From positions 19,789-83,788 of the forward strand of contig JAHBTL010000033.1 of NCBI GenBank assembly GCA_019638615.1: DNA of 64,000 nucleotides. The letters are read 5' to 3'. Every line of letters begins with the position of its first letter. The first letter of the stretch is position 1. The translations under genes were made by a program, and so were the position numbers. Shown here one piece after another: positions 51,920 to 61,688 of the stretch. Source of the stretch: Chitinophagaceae bacterium (GTDB lineage: Bacteria; Bacteroidota; Bacteroidia; Chitinophagales; Chitinophagaceae). The notes under the pieces were generated by a model. The model was given only the letters and a program-made list of their open reading frames with translations, was not told the DNA's origin and did not search any database.

Positions 51920-54900
51920 ATGCTTTTTAGCAGAAAGGACCGTACAGTTTCGAATGATTTTTTTTGTACGATAAAGCAGATATCCTTTTTACTTGCCGCT
52001 TTTTTATTATCTGTCTTATTTACAAGCGCTCGTACAGGTGGTCATTGGTCAACTTATCATGATCATCTCCAGGATTCGGTAAGGGTAAGAGGAAAAGTGA
52101 CCGATGCGGATGATAAAACACCCCTGCCGGGTGTGTCTGTAGAAAATTTGCGCAGCAACCAGGGCGTTATGACAAATAGTGAAGGAGAATTTACCCTTTA
52201 CGCGCAGGCAGGCGACCGTATTCAATTTACCTACATCGGAAAGGCGCCCAAAACGATCCTATTCAGAGGCGAAACTTTTTTACCTGTTGAATTGCAGAAA
52301 AGCGATGGCGCTTTGGCTGAAGTAGTGGTTACCGGCTTTCAGAACCTTGATAAAAAGAAGTTTTCCGGCGCTGCGGCTTCTTTGAAGGCCGCGGATGTTA
52401 AGATAGATGGCATTGCAGATGTGAGCCGCATGCTCGAAGGCAGAGCCGCCGGTGTATCAGTACAAAATGTATCAGGTACTTTTGGCGCTGCGCCTAAAAT
52501 ACGCATAAGAGGCGCTACTTCCATCAACGGAGATAACAAACCGTTGTGGGTGGTGGACGGAGTAGTGCTGGAAGATATTGTTAACATTTCGAATGACCAG
52601 TTGTCCAGCGGAGATCCCACTACTTTGCTGGGCTCATCGGTTGCCGGTATCAATGTGAACGATATAGAAAGCTTTGATATATTAAAAGACGCCGCGGCTA
52701 CTGCGTTATACGGAGCCAGGGCAATGAACGGAGTAGTGGTGGTTACTACCAAAAAAGGCCGTGCCGGCCGTCAGGTGATCAATTATACCGGTAATTACAG
52801 TACCCAGTTCAAGCCTCAGTATGCTGATTATAATATCATGAACTCCGTAGAGCAGATGTCGGTATTATCCGAGCTGGATCGCAAAGGATGGCTTACTACC
52901 AGTATATTATTGGGTGGCGACTATGGTATTTACGGCAAGTATTTCGACCTGGTGAATACAGTGCTGCCTGATGGAAGCTTTGCATTGCCCAATACAGTAG
53001 AAGCTAAAAGAGACTATTTGTTGCGATATGCCAAAGCCAATACCGATTGGTTTGATCTTTTGTTCCGCCAGTCGTTTTTGCAGGAGCACTCGTTGAGCAT
53101 ATCTTCGGGCACAGACCGGCTGCAATCGTTTTTCTCTACCAGCTTTTATAACGATAACGGCTGGACGCTGGCGGATAACGTAAAACGCTACACCCTCAAC
53201 TTCCGGAATAATTATACGCTTTCCGACAGATTTACCGTAGGTTTCCTTACGACAGGCTCCTACCGCCAGCAGGAGGCGCCGGGCACCGTTAACCGGAGCG
53301 CAAACCAGGTAGAAGGCGGATTTGAGAGGGATTTTGATATCAATCCCTTTAGCTACGCGTTAAATTCAAACAGGGCATTAACGGCATTTGACGAAAACGG
53401 GGAACGCGAATATTTTACCAGGAATTTCGCTCCCTTCAATATTCTCACCGAACTGGAAAATAATAAACTTAAAATCAATGTAATTGACCTGAAGCTGCAG
53501 GGAGAGGCCGGGTATAAATTCACTAAAAATCTTAAATATGAATTTATCGGCGCTATCCGTTATGTGCGTTCTACCCGCGAGCAGGAAGTAACTGAAAACG
53601 CTAATATGGCGAATGCTTATCGTGCAGCCGATAATGCCGAAATGCGCAGGAGCAACAGGTTCCTTTACCAGGATCCTGAAAACCTGGGCGCCGAAAAAAT
53701 AGTAGTGCTGCCTTATGGGGGCTTTTACAACAGAACGGAAGACCAGTTGCTCAACTTTGATGTAAGGAACAGTGTAAGCTATACCAATACGATTGCCGAA
53801 AAACATGAGATCGGCATCCTGGCAGGGCAGCAGATCAAGTACGCCGACAGGCAGAATGCTTCCAGTACAGGGTATGGTTACCAGTATGAGAATGGCGGCG
53901 TGGCCACTCCCGATTTTCATATCCTCAAGCAGATGATCGAAAGAAATTTTCCTTACTATGGAATGAGTAAGGACTTTGACAGGTTCGCCGCCTTTTACCT
54001 GAATGCTCAATATACGTATGACAACAAGTATAATTTTTATGGCACCGTTCGTTACGACGGATCCAACAGGTTGGGAGCATCGCGCACGGCACGCTGGCTG
54101 CCTACCTGGAGCTTTGGCGGCGCCTGGAATATAGACAGGGAAGATTTTATGCGGGATATTACTGTTGTTGATTTTTTAAAGCTGAGGGCAAGCTACGGAT
54201 TAACAGCCAGTATGGGGCCGGCCACCAATTCCAATATTGTGCTGCGCAATATGAATATCCATCGCCCGTATTTATCGGATGTGGAAACCATCATATACAT
54301 AGCCAACCTGGCCAATAATGAGCTCACCTGGGAAAAGAACTATACTACCAACGTGGGGTTAGACGCTTCTTTGTTTGGCAACAAGCTTACGGCAAGCATA
54401 GACTGGTACCAGCGTAAAAGCTTTGACCTGATAGCATTGATAAGGACTTCAGGTATTGGCGGGGAATCCCTGAAAGCAGCCAATTACGCGGACATGGCTT
54501 CTCATGGCGTGGAAGTATTGGTGGGCGCCACTCCCGTAAATACCAAAAACTGGAGCTGGAAGACCAATGTAACCTTTGGATACAACACGACCAGGATCAC
54601 CCATTCGGAATACCTGCCGCGCATTTTTGACCTGGTAAAAGCGGAAGGCGGTAACCTGAAAGGCTATCCTGTGAACAGCCTGTTTTCTATCCGGTATGCA
54701 GGTCTCAACCCGTCTACAGGAGTGCCTGAGTTCATCAATGAAAAAGGGGAACGGTCTTCCGGTGTGTATTTGCAATCAGACAGCAGCAGTAATTTAAAGT
54801 TTGAAGGCTCCGTGGATCCAAAATTTACCGGCGGATGGAACAATACTTTTACATACCGGTCTTTTTCGCTCAACGTTTTTGTAACCTACCAGGCCGGTAA

Positions 54901-55342
54901 TAAAATACGTTTATACCCGGCATTCAGGAACAGCTATACCGAACTGGACGCTACCCCCAAAGAGTTCTACGACCGGTGGGTGCTTCCCGGCGACCAGGAT
55001 GTTACCAATATCCCCTCTATCATGGACTATTACCAGAACAACCTGAGCGTAAATGACAATTCAGCCTATCCCTATAATAATTACAATTACTCAACCGAAA
55101 GAGTAGCCAAAGGCGATTTTGTGCGATTGAAATCAGTATCTCTTACCTACCAGTTTCCGCCATCGTTTATTATGAAAAGCGGTTTCATAAAAACAACTGC
55201 TTTAACACTGGCCGCAATTAACCCCTGGCTGCTCTATTCCGACAAAAAATTACAGGGGCAGGATCCCGAGTTCTTTAATGCCGGTGGAGTGGCAATGCCG
55301 GTACAAAAACAAATTACACTTTCATTAAAAGCAGGCTTTTAA
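51920..55342 (+). CDS. SusC/RagA TonB-linked transporter (third Sus locus)
   Basis: This 1140-residue protein has a signal segment (ISFLLAAFLLSVLFTSART), then the carboxypeptidase-regulatory domain (VRGKVTDADDKTPLPGVSVEN), the TonB-box/plug (LAEVVVTGFQNLDKKKFSGAA, NGDNKPLWVVDGVVLED, FDILKDAAATALYGARAMNG), and the barrel ending QITLSLKAGF. It imports ligand captured by the next gene product. Downstream partners (a zinc metallohydrolase lipoprotein, DUF4302, a collagen-like lipoprotein) define a Sus-like locus without any glycosidase, so peptide or protein-derived substrates are possible. Confidence 0.95.
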   Translation: MLFSRKDRTVSNDFFCTIKQISFLLAAFLLSVLFTSARTGGHWSTYHDHLQDSVRVRGKVTDADDKTPLPGVSVENLRSNQGVMTNSEGEFTLYAQAGDRIQFTYIGKAPKTILFRGETFLPVELQKSDGALAEVVVTGFQNLDKKKFSGAAASLKAADVKIDGIADVSRMLEGRAAGVSVQNVSGTFGAAPKIRIRGATSINGDNKPLWVVDGVVLEDIVNISNDQLSSGDPTTLLGSSVAGINVNDIESFDILKDAAATALYGARAMNGVVVVTTKKGRAGRQVINYTGNYSTQFKPQYADYNIMNSVEQMSVLSELDRKGWLTTSILLGGDYGIYGKYFDLVNTVLPDGSFALPNTVEAKRDYLLRYAKANTDWFDLLFRQSFLQEHSLSISSGTDRLQSFFSTSFYNDNGWTLADNVKRYTLNFRNNYTLSDRFTVGFLTTGSYRQQEAPGTVNRSANQVEGGFERDFDINPFSYALNSNRALTAFDENGEREYFTRNFAPFNILTELENNKLKINVIDLKLQGEAGYKFTKNLKYEFIGAIRYVRSTREQEVTENANMANAYRAADNAEMRRSNRFLYQDPENLGAEKIVVLPYGGFYNRTEDQLLNFDVRNSVSYTNTIAEKHEIGILAGQQIKYADRQNASSTGYGYQYENGGVATPDFHILKQMIERNFPYYGMSKDFDRFAAFYLNAQYTYDNKYNFYGTVRYDGSNRLGASRTARWLPTWSFGGAWNIDREDFMRDITVVDFLKLRASYGLTASMGPATNSNIVLRNMNIHRPYLSDVETIIYIANLANNELTWEKNYTTNVGLDASLFGNKLTASIDWYQRKSFDLIALIRTSGIGGESLKAANYADMASHGVEVLVGATPVNTKNWSWKTNVTFGYNTTRITHSEYLPRIFDLVKAEGGNLKGYPVNSLFSIRYAGLNPSTGVPEFINEKGERSSGVYLQSDSSSNLKFEGSVDPKFTGGWNNTFTYRSFSLNVFVTYQAGNKIRLYPAFRNSYTELDATPKEFYDRWVLPGDQDVTNIPSIMDYYQNNLSVNDNSAYPYNNYNYSTERVAKGDFVRLKSVSLTYQFPPSFIMKSGFIKTTALTLAAINPWLLYSDKKLQGQDPEFFNAGGVAMPVQKQITLSLKAGF

Positions 55343-55354
55343 TCAGCAATAAGT

Positions 55355-56842
55355 ATGAAAAAACTATTTATTTTACCAGTAGTGAGTGTTTGCATAGCGC
55401 TTTCGGGCTGTAAGAAATACCTGGAAAAAGAGCCTGACAACAGGGCTAAGCTTACAAGTCCCGCCAAAGTATCGCAATTGCTGGCAAGCGCATATCCCCT
55501 GGCCAGCTACCTGGCTTTTTCAGAAACGATGTCAGATAACGTATCCGATAAAGGGAGTGGAGAAATAGTTGAAACTTTCCGCAATCCTTATTATTTCGAA
55601 AATGTTCAAACGCCCCGCCAGGATTCGCCTGATTATTTCTGGAATGCGTGCTATGAAGCCATTGCCGCGGCCAACCAGGCGCTGGAAGCCTGTAATACTG
55701 CGGATGATCCTGAACAATACCGGGCACAAAAGGGAGAGGCGCTGGTAGCGCGGGCCTATGCCCATTTTATGCTCGCTGTTTTTTATGCAAAGCCATATAA
55801 CGAATCCACTGCGGCTGCCAGCGCCGGCATACCCTATGTTACGGAGCCGGAGACGGTGGTGATAAAAAAATATGAGCGTAAAACCGTTGCGTATGTATAT
55901 GAAATGGTAGAGAAAGACCTGCTGGAGGGATTGTCTTTACTGGACGGTGCCGCGTATACGGCTCCCCGTTACCATTTTAACGGTACGGCGGCCAACGCTT
56001 TTGCCACCAGGTTTTATTTGTACAAAAAAGACTACGCAAAAACCGTTCAGTATGCCACTGCGGCTGTGCCCGACCTGTTGCCCAATCTCCGTGCATGGAA
56101 TACTACCTATCAAACCTACGGCATCAATAATCTCCCGGCAGAATATCAAAAAACTTCTGAATCGGCCAATCTTTTGCTGGTTACATGTCCTTCTACGTAC
56201 ACCTATGGTTTACTTAATGCCCGTTCGCGATATGGTGTTACCCAGTCCAAGATCAATGAAATACTGAATACTTCTATTGAGGTTACCGGTGGCTCCTGGT
56301 CTTTTATACGGGGAACCGTGGGCGCACAGGATAATGTAGCGATCCCTAAATTTAATTACCTGGATTTTGTGGAAGATTATCCCGGTGCTGACTATGGTCT
56401 GCCATATGGCACTGTTTGCCTGTTCAGTGCCGAGGAAGTATTGTTCAATAAAGCCGAAGCCAATGTGTACCTGGGCAACACTGCCGCTGCCATTGCGGAT
56501 TTGAATACCTATATGAGCACCCGCATTACAGGCGCCACGCCGGGTAATTTAGCAGCCAACAGGCGTATTACCGAAACAAGGGTAAGACAACATTATGGCA
56601 ATGCATATGCCATAAAGGAGGCTTTGATATTATATATACTTGAATTGAAGCGTGCTGAATTCCTGCATGAAGGCATGCGCTGGATGGATATGCTGCGGTA
56701 TGATATGCCGGTTACCCACGAGTTTGTTGGACCTGGTAACGCGCCGGTCGGTTCCATTACTATAGAACCGGATGATAAGCTCAGGCAATTGAAATTACCC
56801 GATGGTGTTAAGCTTTCGGGAATAGAAGATCTTAACAGGTAA
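55355..56842 (+). CDS. SusD/RagB family lipoprotein (third Sus locus)
   Basis: The 495-residue protein has lipobox IALSGC and Cys19 followed by KK. SusD features are YLEKEPDNRAKLTSPAKVSQLLASAYPLA in parts, CYEAIAAANQALEACN, ALVARAYAHFMLAVFYAKPYNES, and the C-terminal LFSAEEVLFNKAEANVYLGNTAAAIADLN and RAEFLHEGMRWMDMLRYDMPV. It begins 13 nt after SusC and ends 2 nt before the metallohydrolase gene, so the whole group is one operon. Confidence 0.94.
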   Translation: MKKLFILPVVSVCIALSGCKKYLEKEPDNRAKLTSPAKVSQLLASAYPLASYLAFSETMSDNVSDKGSGEIVETFRNPYYFENVQTPRQDSPDYFWNACYEAIAAANQALEACNTADDPEQYRAQKGEALVARAYAHFMLAVFYAKPYNESTAAASAGIPYVTEPETVVIKKYERKTVAYVYEMVEKDLLEGLSLLDGAAYTAPRYHFNGTAANAFATRFYLYKKDYAKTVQYATAAVPDLLPNLRAWNTTYQTYGINNLPAEYQKTSESANLLLVTCPSTYTYGLLNARSRYGVTQSKINEILNTSIEVTGGSWSFIRGTVGAQDNVAIPKFNYLDFVEDYPGADYGLPYGTVCLFSAEEVLFNKAEANVYLGNTAAAIADLNTYMSTRITGATPGNLAANRRITETRVRQHYGNAYAIKEALILYILELKRAEFLHEGMRWMDMLRYDMPVTHEFVGPGNAPVGSITIEPDDKLRQLKLPDGVKLSGIEDLNR

Positions 56843-56844
56843 TA

Positions 56845-57780
56845 ATGAATATAATTATGAAAAGATATAGCTCGTTTATTTCTTTATTTGTTTTTGCAGG
56901 CGTTTTATTGGCATCGTGCAAAAAAGAAAAGATCAACCCGGAAGATGCGGAAAACATTCATGACCTGGGTGGCGATACCTGGGTACGGGGCCCGATAGAT
57001 GACTGGATCAGGGATTCGCTTACCAGCATTTACAATATTGACGTAAAGTACAAATGGAACCAGTTTGAAGACCTGGCTGATATAACCGCCATACTGGTAC
57101 CGCCGAAGGAAGAACCGATCATCCCGTTGCTGAGCAGTCTTAAGAAAGCATGGATCGATACGTATTCCGCGGAAGGGGGAGAGGAGTTCTTTAAAAAGAT
57201 CGTGCCCAAAAACATGTACATGGTGGGTAGCCCTGCGTTTAATCCGAACGGATCTGTTAAACAGGGGGTTGCAGAAGGCGGCAGGAAAATTATTGTACTG
57301 GATATAAACCGGGTTACGGTAAAAGGCATGCCTGGTTATACTGCCGGCGATTCTGTATTCTTTAAAAGAATGCTGTGGACCATCCAGCACGAGTTCGCGC
57401 ACATCCTGCATATGAATATCATGTATCCTCAGGATTTTAAAAACATAAATCCAAGCCTGATCACTTCCAACTGGACAGATTATTCAAATGCGGAAGCTGT
57501 TAGAGATGGTTTTGTAAGCAACTATGCCATGAATGTATCTGACGATGATTTTGTAGAGACCATTACTTATATGCTGATTGAAGGAAAAGCGGGTTTTGAG
57601 CAATTGATCGCTTCCATCCCCGAAGGGGTTACAGACAGGGGCACCACCCGCGACCAGGCGGTTCTGAGATTAAGAACCAAAGAATCGATCATAGTGAATT
57701 ATTACAAGCAGGTATGGAATATTGATTTTTATAAACTGCAGACCAGGGTACGTGCAGCCGTTACAGCTTTGATAAATTAG
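56845..57780 (+). CDS. Substrate-import-associated zinc metallohydrolase lipoprotein
   Basis: The 311-residue protein has lipobox LLASC (KK follows). The ATG at 56857 is an alternative start that shortens the leader by four residues. The zinc motif is TIQHEFAHILHMNIMYP (HExxH), with a likely third ligand in DDDFVETITYMLIEG. This matches the HExxH lipoprotein family that accompanies TonB/SusC-SusD pairs in Bacteroidota. It is surface or periplasmic and probably cuts the imported ligand, perhaps a peptide bond. Family assignment comes from motif plus context; the substrate is unknown. Confidence 0.85.
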   Translation: MNIIMKRYSSFISLFVFAGVLLASCKKEKINPEDAENIHDLGGDTWVRGPIDDWIRDSLTSIYNIDVKYKWNQFEDLADITAILVPPKEEPIIPLLSSLKKAWIDTYSAEGGEEFFKKIVPKNMYMVGSPAFNPNGSVKQGVAEGGRKIIVLDINRVTVKGMPGYTAGDSVFFKRMLWTIQHEFAHILHMNIMYPQDFKNINPSLITSNWTDYSNAEAVRDGFVSNYAMNVSDDDFVETITYMLIEGKAGFEQLIASIPEGVTDRGTTRDQAVLRLRTKESIIVNYYKQVWNIDFYKLQTRVRAAVTALIN

Positions 57781-57790
57781 AATTTATTGT

Positions 57791-59107
57791 ATGAGAAAGT
57801 TTTGGATACATACACCACGGAACATTATGGGGGCTATTTTGATGGTATCCCTTGCAATTACATCCTGTAAAAAGGAGGATGATCATTTATTTGATCAATC
57901 CGCTGACGAACGCATCAGCCAAAAGCTGGAGGAATACCAGCAGGTACTTACCGGCGCTCCCGATGGCTGGAAAGCTGTTTACACACCAGCGGCAGGCGGA
58001 ACCTATAATTTTTATTTCCGGTTTAACGCGGAAAACAGGGTGTTCATGTATTCCGATTTTGATACCGCTACAGCCAACAACGAAAAAGAAAGCAGCTATC
58101 GTTTAAAGGCATTGCAACAGCCCTCTCTCATTTTTGATACTTATTCGTATATACATCTTTTGTCAGACCCCAGGGGCAGTGTAAACGGGGGGCAAAACGG
58201 GCAGGGCTTACAGGCAGATTTTGAATTTGCTATTAATTCGGTTGCGGGAGACAGTATGGTGCTGACCGGGAGGCTGAATGGCACCAAACTTACCTTGTAT
58301 AAAGCTTCCTCCCGGGATTATGCAGCCTGGCAAAATGGAGACTGGGGTGATGCTTTGTCTTTCTTGAATGTTTCGAAGATCCTTGAATATTTCAAAAGGC
58401 TTGTAGTGGGGGGAACACAGTATGAAGTGGATGTTGATCCTGTATCAAAAACTATTATATTCCGCTGGTTATCCGGATCTAACCTTCAACAGGTTACGAC
58501 CGGTTTTTCGTTTGATGCGGGAATGCTGGTGCTCGATGAGCCCGTTGTAAATGGCGCACAAACGATTACGGGATTTTCGGATATATCATGGGATCCGAAT
58601 ACAATGACAATACATCTGAAGGTCAATAATACTCCGGGTACAATAGCTGGTAATCCCGGTCCGCTGAAAACTGATACGGATGCTCCCGAACGATGGTGGC
58701 AGGAATCGGCAATAGCAGGGTACTGGCAATCACTCCGGGGATTTCATGTAAACGGAGAAGATGATGCATACGGATTTCTTCAAATGCCAGGCGCTCCCGA
58801 CATGGTATTTATAAGCCAATACGGTAACAGTGGCGGAATAGTGTATGATTTACTCGGCTTTTTTGGAGAAACAGTAGGTTTTGGCGCAGGCTATAGTCCA
58901 CCAACGTTTACCGCAGATGGCAGGGTTATTTTTTCCATACTGGGTGTTCTGGGAACGGTACCTGATGGAGCGGACCCTGCATTTTCAAATACCGCGCTTA
59001 CTTTGGCCGATGAAAACGGGTTTTACCTGGTTCAAAAGTCAGAGAAAATTTATGATATGGTAAGTGCGGCGGATTCTAAAATATGGATAACCTGGGGCAG
59101 ACCATAA
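57791..59107 (+). CDS. DUF4302 lipoprotein
   Basis: The 438-residue protein has lipobox AITSC (KKED follows). The start of the mature region, DQSADERISQKLEEYQQVLTGAPDGWKAVYTP, is characteristic of DUF4302 proteins, which recur beside SusC/SusD and the HExxH lipoprotein. No enzymatic motif is visible. Repeated aromatic-rich beta segments suggest a surface binding protein. It starts 10 nt after the metallohydrolase gene. The function is not known. Confidence 0.8.
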   Translation: MRKFWIHTPRNIMGAILMVSLAITSCKKEDDHLFDQSADERISQKLEEYQQVLTGAPDGWKAVYTPAAGGTYNFYFRFNAENRVFMYSDFDTATANNEKESSYRLKALQQPSLIFDTYSYIHLLSDPRGSVNGGQNGQGLQADFEFAINSVAGDSMVLTGRLNGTKLTLYKASSRDYAAWQNGDWGDALSFLNVSKILEYFKRLVVGGTQYEVDVDPVSKTIIFRWLSGSNLQQVTTGFSFDAGMLVLDEPVVNGAQTITGFSDISWDPNTMTIHLKVNNTPGTIAGNPGPLKTDTDAPERWWQESAIAGYWQSLRGFHVNGEDDAYGFLQMPGAPDMVFISQYGNSGGIVYDLLGFFGETVGFGAGYSPPTFTADGRVIFSILGVLGTVPDGADPAFSNTALTLADENGFYLVQKSEKIYDMVSAADSKIWITWGRP

Positions 59108-59191
59108 TGTATTTGCAAAAATCATTTCAGATAGCGCGGTTGTTTCCTATTAATGCTTATTTTTAGAATTATAAACCCAAATAATCACTGT

Positions 59192-59740
59192 ATGAAAAAA
59201 TGGACGCTGCAATCAGTAGCCGCTTTATTGCTGGCTATAGTAATATTTTTTTCTTCCTGCTCTAAAGAAGGACCTGCCGGGCCTGCAGGCGAAACCGGGG
59301 CAAAAGGCGATAAAGGAGACAAGGGCGATAAAGGCGATGCGGGAGATGCCGGTACGGCCAATGTGATTTATTCGGAATGGCTGGATGTTACGTTTGATTC
59401 AACATTTAATACTTCGAATGAGTTTACTGGTTGCCGGGCAGTCATTACTGCCGGTAAATTAACTGCAGACATTCTGGATATGGGAGAGATGAAAGTGTAT
59501 GTAAATGTAAATGACCCGGACGACCCTGTTGTTTTTCCTCTTCCTTACAATGATGGAGCATTGTTTATTGATGTGTTTTTTGCTACCGGGGAGATCTATT
59601 TGTTCTCTAATGCAAATTTAACCGGAGTTCCGTTCAGGTACATCCTCGTTCCCGGTGGCACCGCGGCCCGTAAAGCAGGTCCGGCTGTTGACTGGAATGA
59701 CTACAACGCGGTTAAAAAATACCTGAACCTGAAAGACTAA
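59192..59740 (+). CDS. Collagen-like repeat lipoprotein
   Basis: The protein has 182 residues from the ATG at 59192 (MKKWTLQSVAALLLAIVIFF, lipobox FSSC). Right after the lipid anchor come nine Gly-X-Y triplets rich in KGDKGD, a collagen-like stalk. A globular C-terminal part of about 125 residues follows with no recognised domain (GTANVIYSEWLDVTF to KYLNLKD). The stalk would present the globular part away from the membrane. It is the last gene before a strong terminator, so it belongs to the third Sus operon. Confidence 0.85.
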   Translation: MKKWTLQSVAALLLAIVIFFSSCSKEGPAGPAGETGAKGDKGDKGDKGDAGDAGTANVIYSEWLDVTFDSTFNTSNEFTGCRAVITAGKLTADILDMGEMKVYVNVNDPDDPVVFPLPYNDGALFIDVFFATGEIYLFSNANLTGVPFRYILVPGGTAARKAGPAVDWNDYNAVKKYLNLKD

Positions 59741-59761
59741 AATAACAGGAACTTTCCAACG

Positions 59762-59806
59762 GCCTGTAAGAACATGACGTATAGTGTTATGTTTTTACAG
59801 GCTTTT
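59762..59806 (+). terminator. Terminator of the third Sus operon
   Basis: GCCTGTAAGAACATGAC (59762-59778) pairs with GTTATGTTTTTACAGGC (59786-59802) over 17 bp with two G-U pairs, loop GTATAGT, then TTTTGCGTT. It lies 22 nt after the collagen-like lipoprotein stop. Confidence 0.88.
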
Positions 59807-59884
59807 GCGTTAAAAACCGCTTGAATACACAATTTTTGTAATGAGTTTTACGATATTTGCACCATAAACCCTACTTAATCAGCT

Positions 59885-60535
59885 ATGAAAGCTTTCCTGA
59901 ATTTTGCTGCAGTTTGTTTTTTTTCAGTAATTGTATGTTCCTGCCAGAAAGAGCTCTCGCTTGATAGCAGTTTACCGGGAGGGAACAATAATAACAACAA
60001 TAACAACCAATTGCTGGGAAGCTGGAAGTTTGTAAATCTTTCGGCAAGTACTGAATCAGTGGCTGAGGCAGTTTTTTTTGGCGAAAAAGTTTCTACTGTT
60101 ACAAAATACAATACTGTAACGGAGAACAATAAGGGTTCTATTACATTTGACGGAAGCAACGCCAAGGTAAGCAATCTCAGCTATGAGATTGATACAGAAT
60201 TAACTGTAACGGATTATTTAAATGGAGTAAAAGGGGATGAATTCAAAGTGCCTTTTAAATTTGCGGTTCCGCCAGTCAGTTCCTCCAGCAAATATCAAAT
60301 AATAGGATCCGATTCTTTATACCTTCCTGAAGGATCTTTTTTTTCTATGCCCGATGGAAGCGGACAAACGCAGGGCTTTACAGAACCCAGCGGTGCAAAA
60401 TTCTCTGTCAACGGCAATACGCTGCTCCTGACCACATCTGTAGCAAGAGATACTTCAATTTATGACGAAGACCTCGACGTGTTGTATAAGGTAACACAAA
60501 AAGCCGGCGGGATCATGAAATTTGAAAGACAATAG
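59885..60535 (+). CDS. Hypothetical lipoprotein with Asn-rich linker
   Basis: The 216-residue protein has lipobox IVCSC (QKE follows) and an eight-Asn tract near residue 34 (AAT/AAC codons, a possible slippage site). A lipocalin-like opening LLGSWKFVNLSASTES follows, then a beta-rich body. The family is not assigned; a lipocalin/META-like beta-barrel that binds small ligands is possible. It has its own upstream region (GATATTTG, 7 of 8 to the -7 box, about 24 nt before the ATG) and lies beyond the terminator, so it is transcribed separately. Confidence 0.75.
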   Translation: MKAFLNFAAVCFFSVIVCSCQKELSLDSSLPGGNNNNNNNNQLLGSWKFVNLSASTESVAEAVFFGEKVSTVTKYNTVTENNKGSITFDGSNAKVSNLSYEIDTELTVTDYLNGVKGDEFKVPFKFAVPPVSSSSKYQIIGSDSLYLPEGSFFSMPDGSGQTQGFTEPSGAKFSVNGNTLLLTTSVARDTSIYDEDLDVLYKVTQKAGGIMKFERQ

Positions 60536-60561
60536 ACTGAATGATCTGGTATTGGATAGAT

Positions 60562-61686
60562 CTACAGCAACCGGACCAGTGCAGCTATATTTTTTTTGTT
60601 ATTTACAAGTTCCTGTAATACCCATTCCCGTTCTTTACTATGCGAGGCTGAAAAATTTTCTTTTAAACACTTTTCGGTGGCATTTATAAAGTCAGCCGTA
60701 GTGTTGACAACAATGCAAATATTGTCTAATCCCGTGCCTGCTACCATAGCCGGGTTTGTAATACAAAACCTGCCGCAAAACAAAGCGTGCAGCAACTTCA
60801 GTTTAATCCCGCTGTCTGTAAAGGAAGGCAGCAGGTGAATATGGGCTTCAGTGATCAGGTTTTCCATGGCTTCCATAGACGGATTGGCGACCAGTTGAAT
60901 ATTCTTATGCGCCTGTACTGTCTTTACCAAAGCAGGCGACGGGTTTTTTCCGGCAATCACAAACAGGGTGTCTGCCAGCCGGGGAAAAATTTCTTTGATC
61001 AGCCACATGGCAGCCTTTTCATTTTCTGCTACTGACAGGTTTCCATGGTAAAGACAATAATTACCTTTTCCTTCTTTTGAGGTTATTTCATTCCATGAAA
61101 CAAATACAGGCAATACCTGCACGTTGTGAAGTTGTCCGGTTGCTTGCCAGTAAGCGGCATCTTTGGCAGATACAGCCAGCCCCGCACTTGCTTTTTTAAT
61201 GACAGCAGGCTCATACTTTTTCAATAGCCGGCTTTCCAGCAGGTAGTACCACTTATGGAAGAGCGAGGTGGAAGTTTTGCCAAGCTGCCGGTAATAATCC
61301 CATTCTACATTGTGCAATCTCAGCAGGACTTTCCTGTTTTTCAGAACACCGGTATGCAATAACCAGGAACAGTGTATTCCTTCCAGCAGCACGGGATGAT
61401 TGTCTTGCAGCAATGTTTTTGCCAGATCGTTGCTGATTCTTGAGCTTACGATATAGGGAATGCGCCACTTTATGGCGGTGATCCCTTTCTTACGTTTGTA
61501 ATACCGCACTGTTTTACAGTATTGAAGTAAGGCATCCTGCTGTCCTATACCATGATCAAAGCAGTGGAGATGGATGACCACGCCCTTTTCATGGAGATAT
61601 TTCAGTTTCCAGAAAAGATCTACTACGCCTCCGTAATCGGGCGGGTACGGCACTTGTAAGCAAACGATATGTAACTGTTGATCCAA
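60562..61686 (-). CDS. Glycosyltransferase, GT4-like
   Basis: The protein has about 374 residues if it starts at the TTG at 61686, 2 nt past the upstream stop, giving (M)DQQLHIVCLQVPYPPDYGGVVDLF, a typical GT-B N-terminus. A longer frame to 61770 would overlap the upstream gene by 82 nt. The C-terminal nucleotide-sugar half has CLYHGNLSVAENEKAAMWLI, LFVIAGKNPSP, and HIHLLPSFTDSGIKLKLLHALFCGRFCITNP with the E/D-x7-type donor region altered (SGIKLK). It likely adds a sugar in surface-polysaccharide synthesis with its partner gene. Confidence 0.82.
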   Translation of the reverse strand: MDQQLHIVCLQVPYPPDYGGVVDLFWKLKYLHEKGVVIHLHCFDHGIGQQDALLQYCKTVRYYKRKKGITAIKWRIPYIVSSRISNDLAKTLLQDNHPVLLEGIHCSWLLHTGVLKNRKVLLRLHNVEWDYYRQLGKTSTSLFHKWYYLLESRLLKKYEPAVIKKASAGLAVSAKDAAYWQATGQLHNVQVLPVFVSWNEITSKEGKGNYCLYHGNLSVAENEKAAMWLIKEIFPRLADTLFVIAGKNPSPALVKTVQAHKNIQLVANPSMEAMENLITEAHIHLLPSFTDSGIKLKLLHALFCGRFCITNPAMVAGTGLDNICIVVNTTADFINATEKCLKENFSASHSKEREWVLQELVNNKKNIAALVRLL

Positions 61687-61688
61687 TC

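Noticed and set aside
59281-59350. Horizontal transfer of a eukaryotic collagen gene
   Set aside because: Short Gly-X-Y tracts after a lipobox are common in bacterial lipoproteins and the rest of the protein is not collagen.
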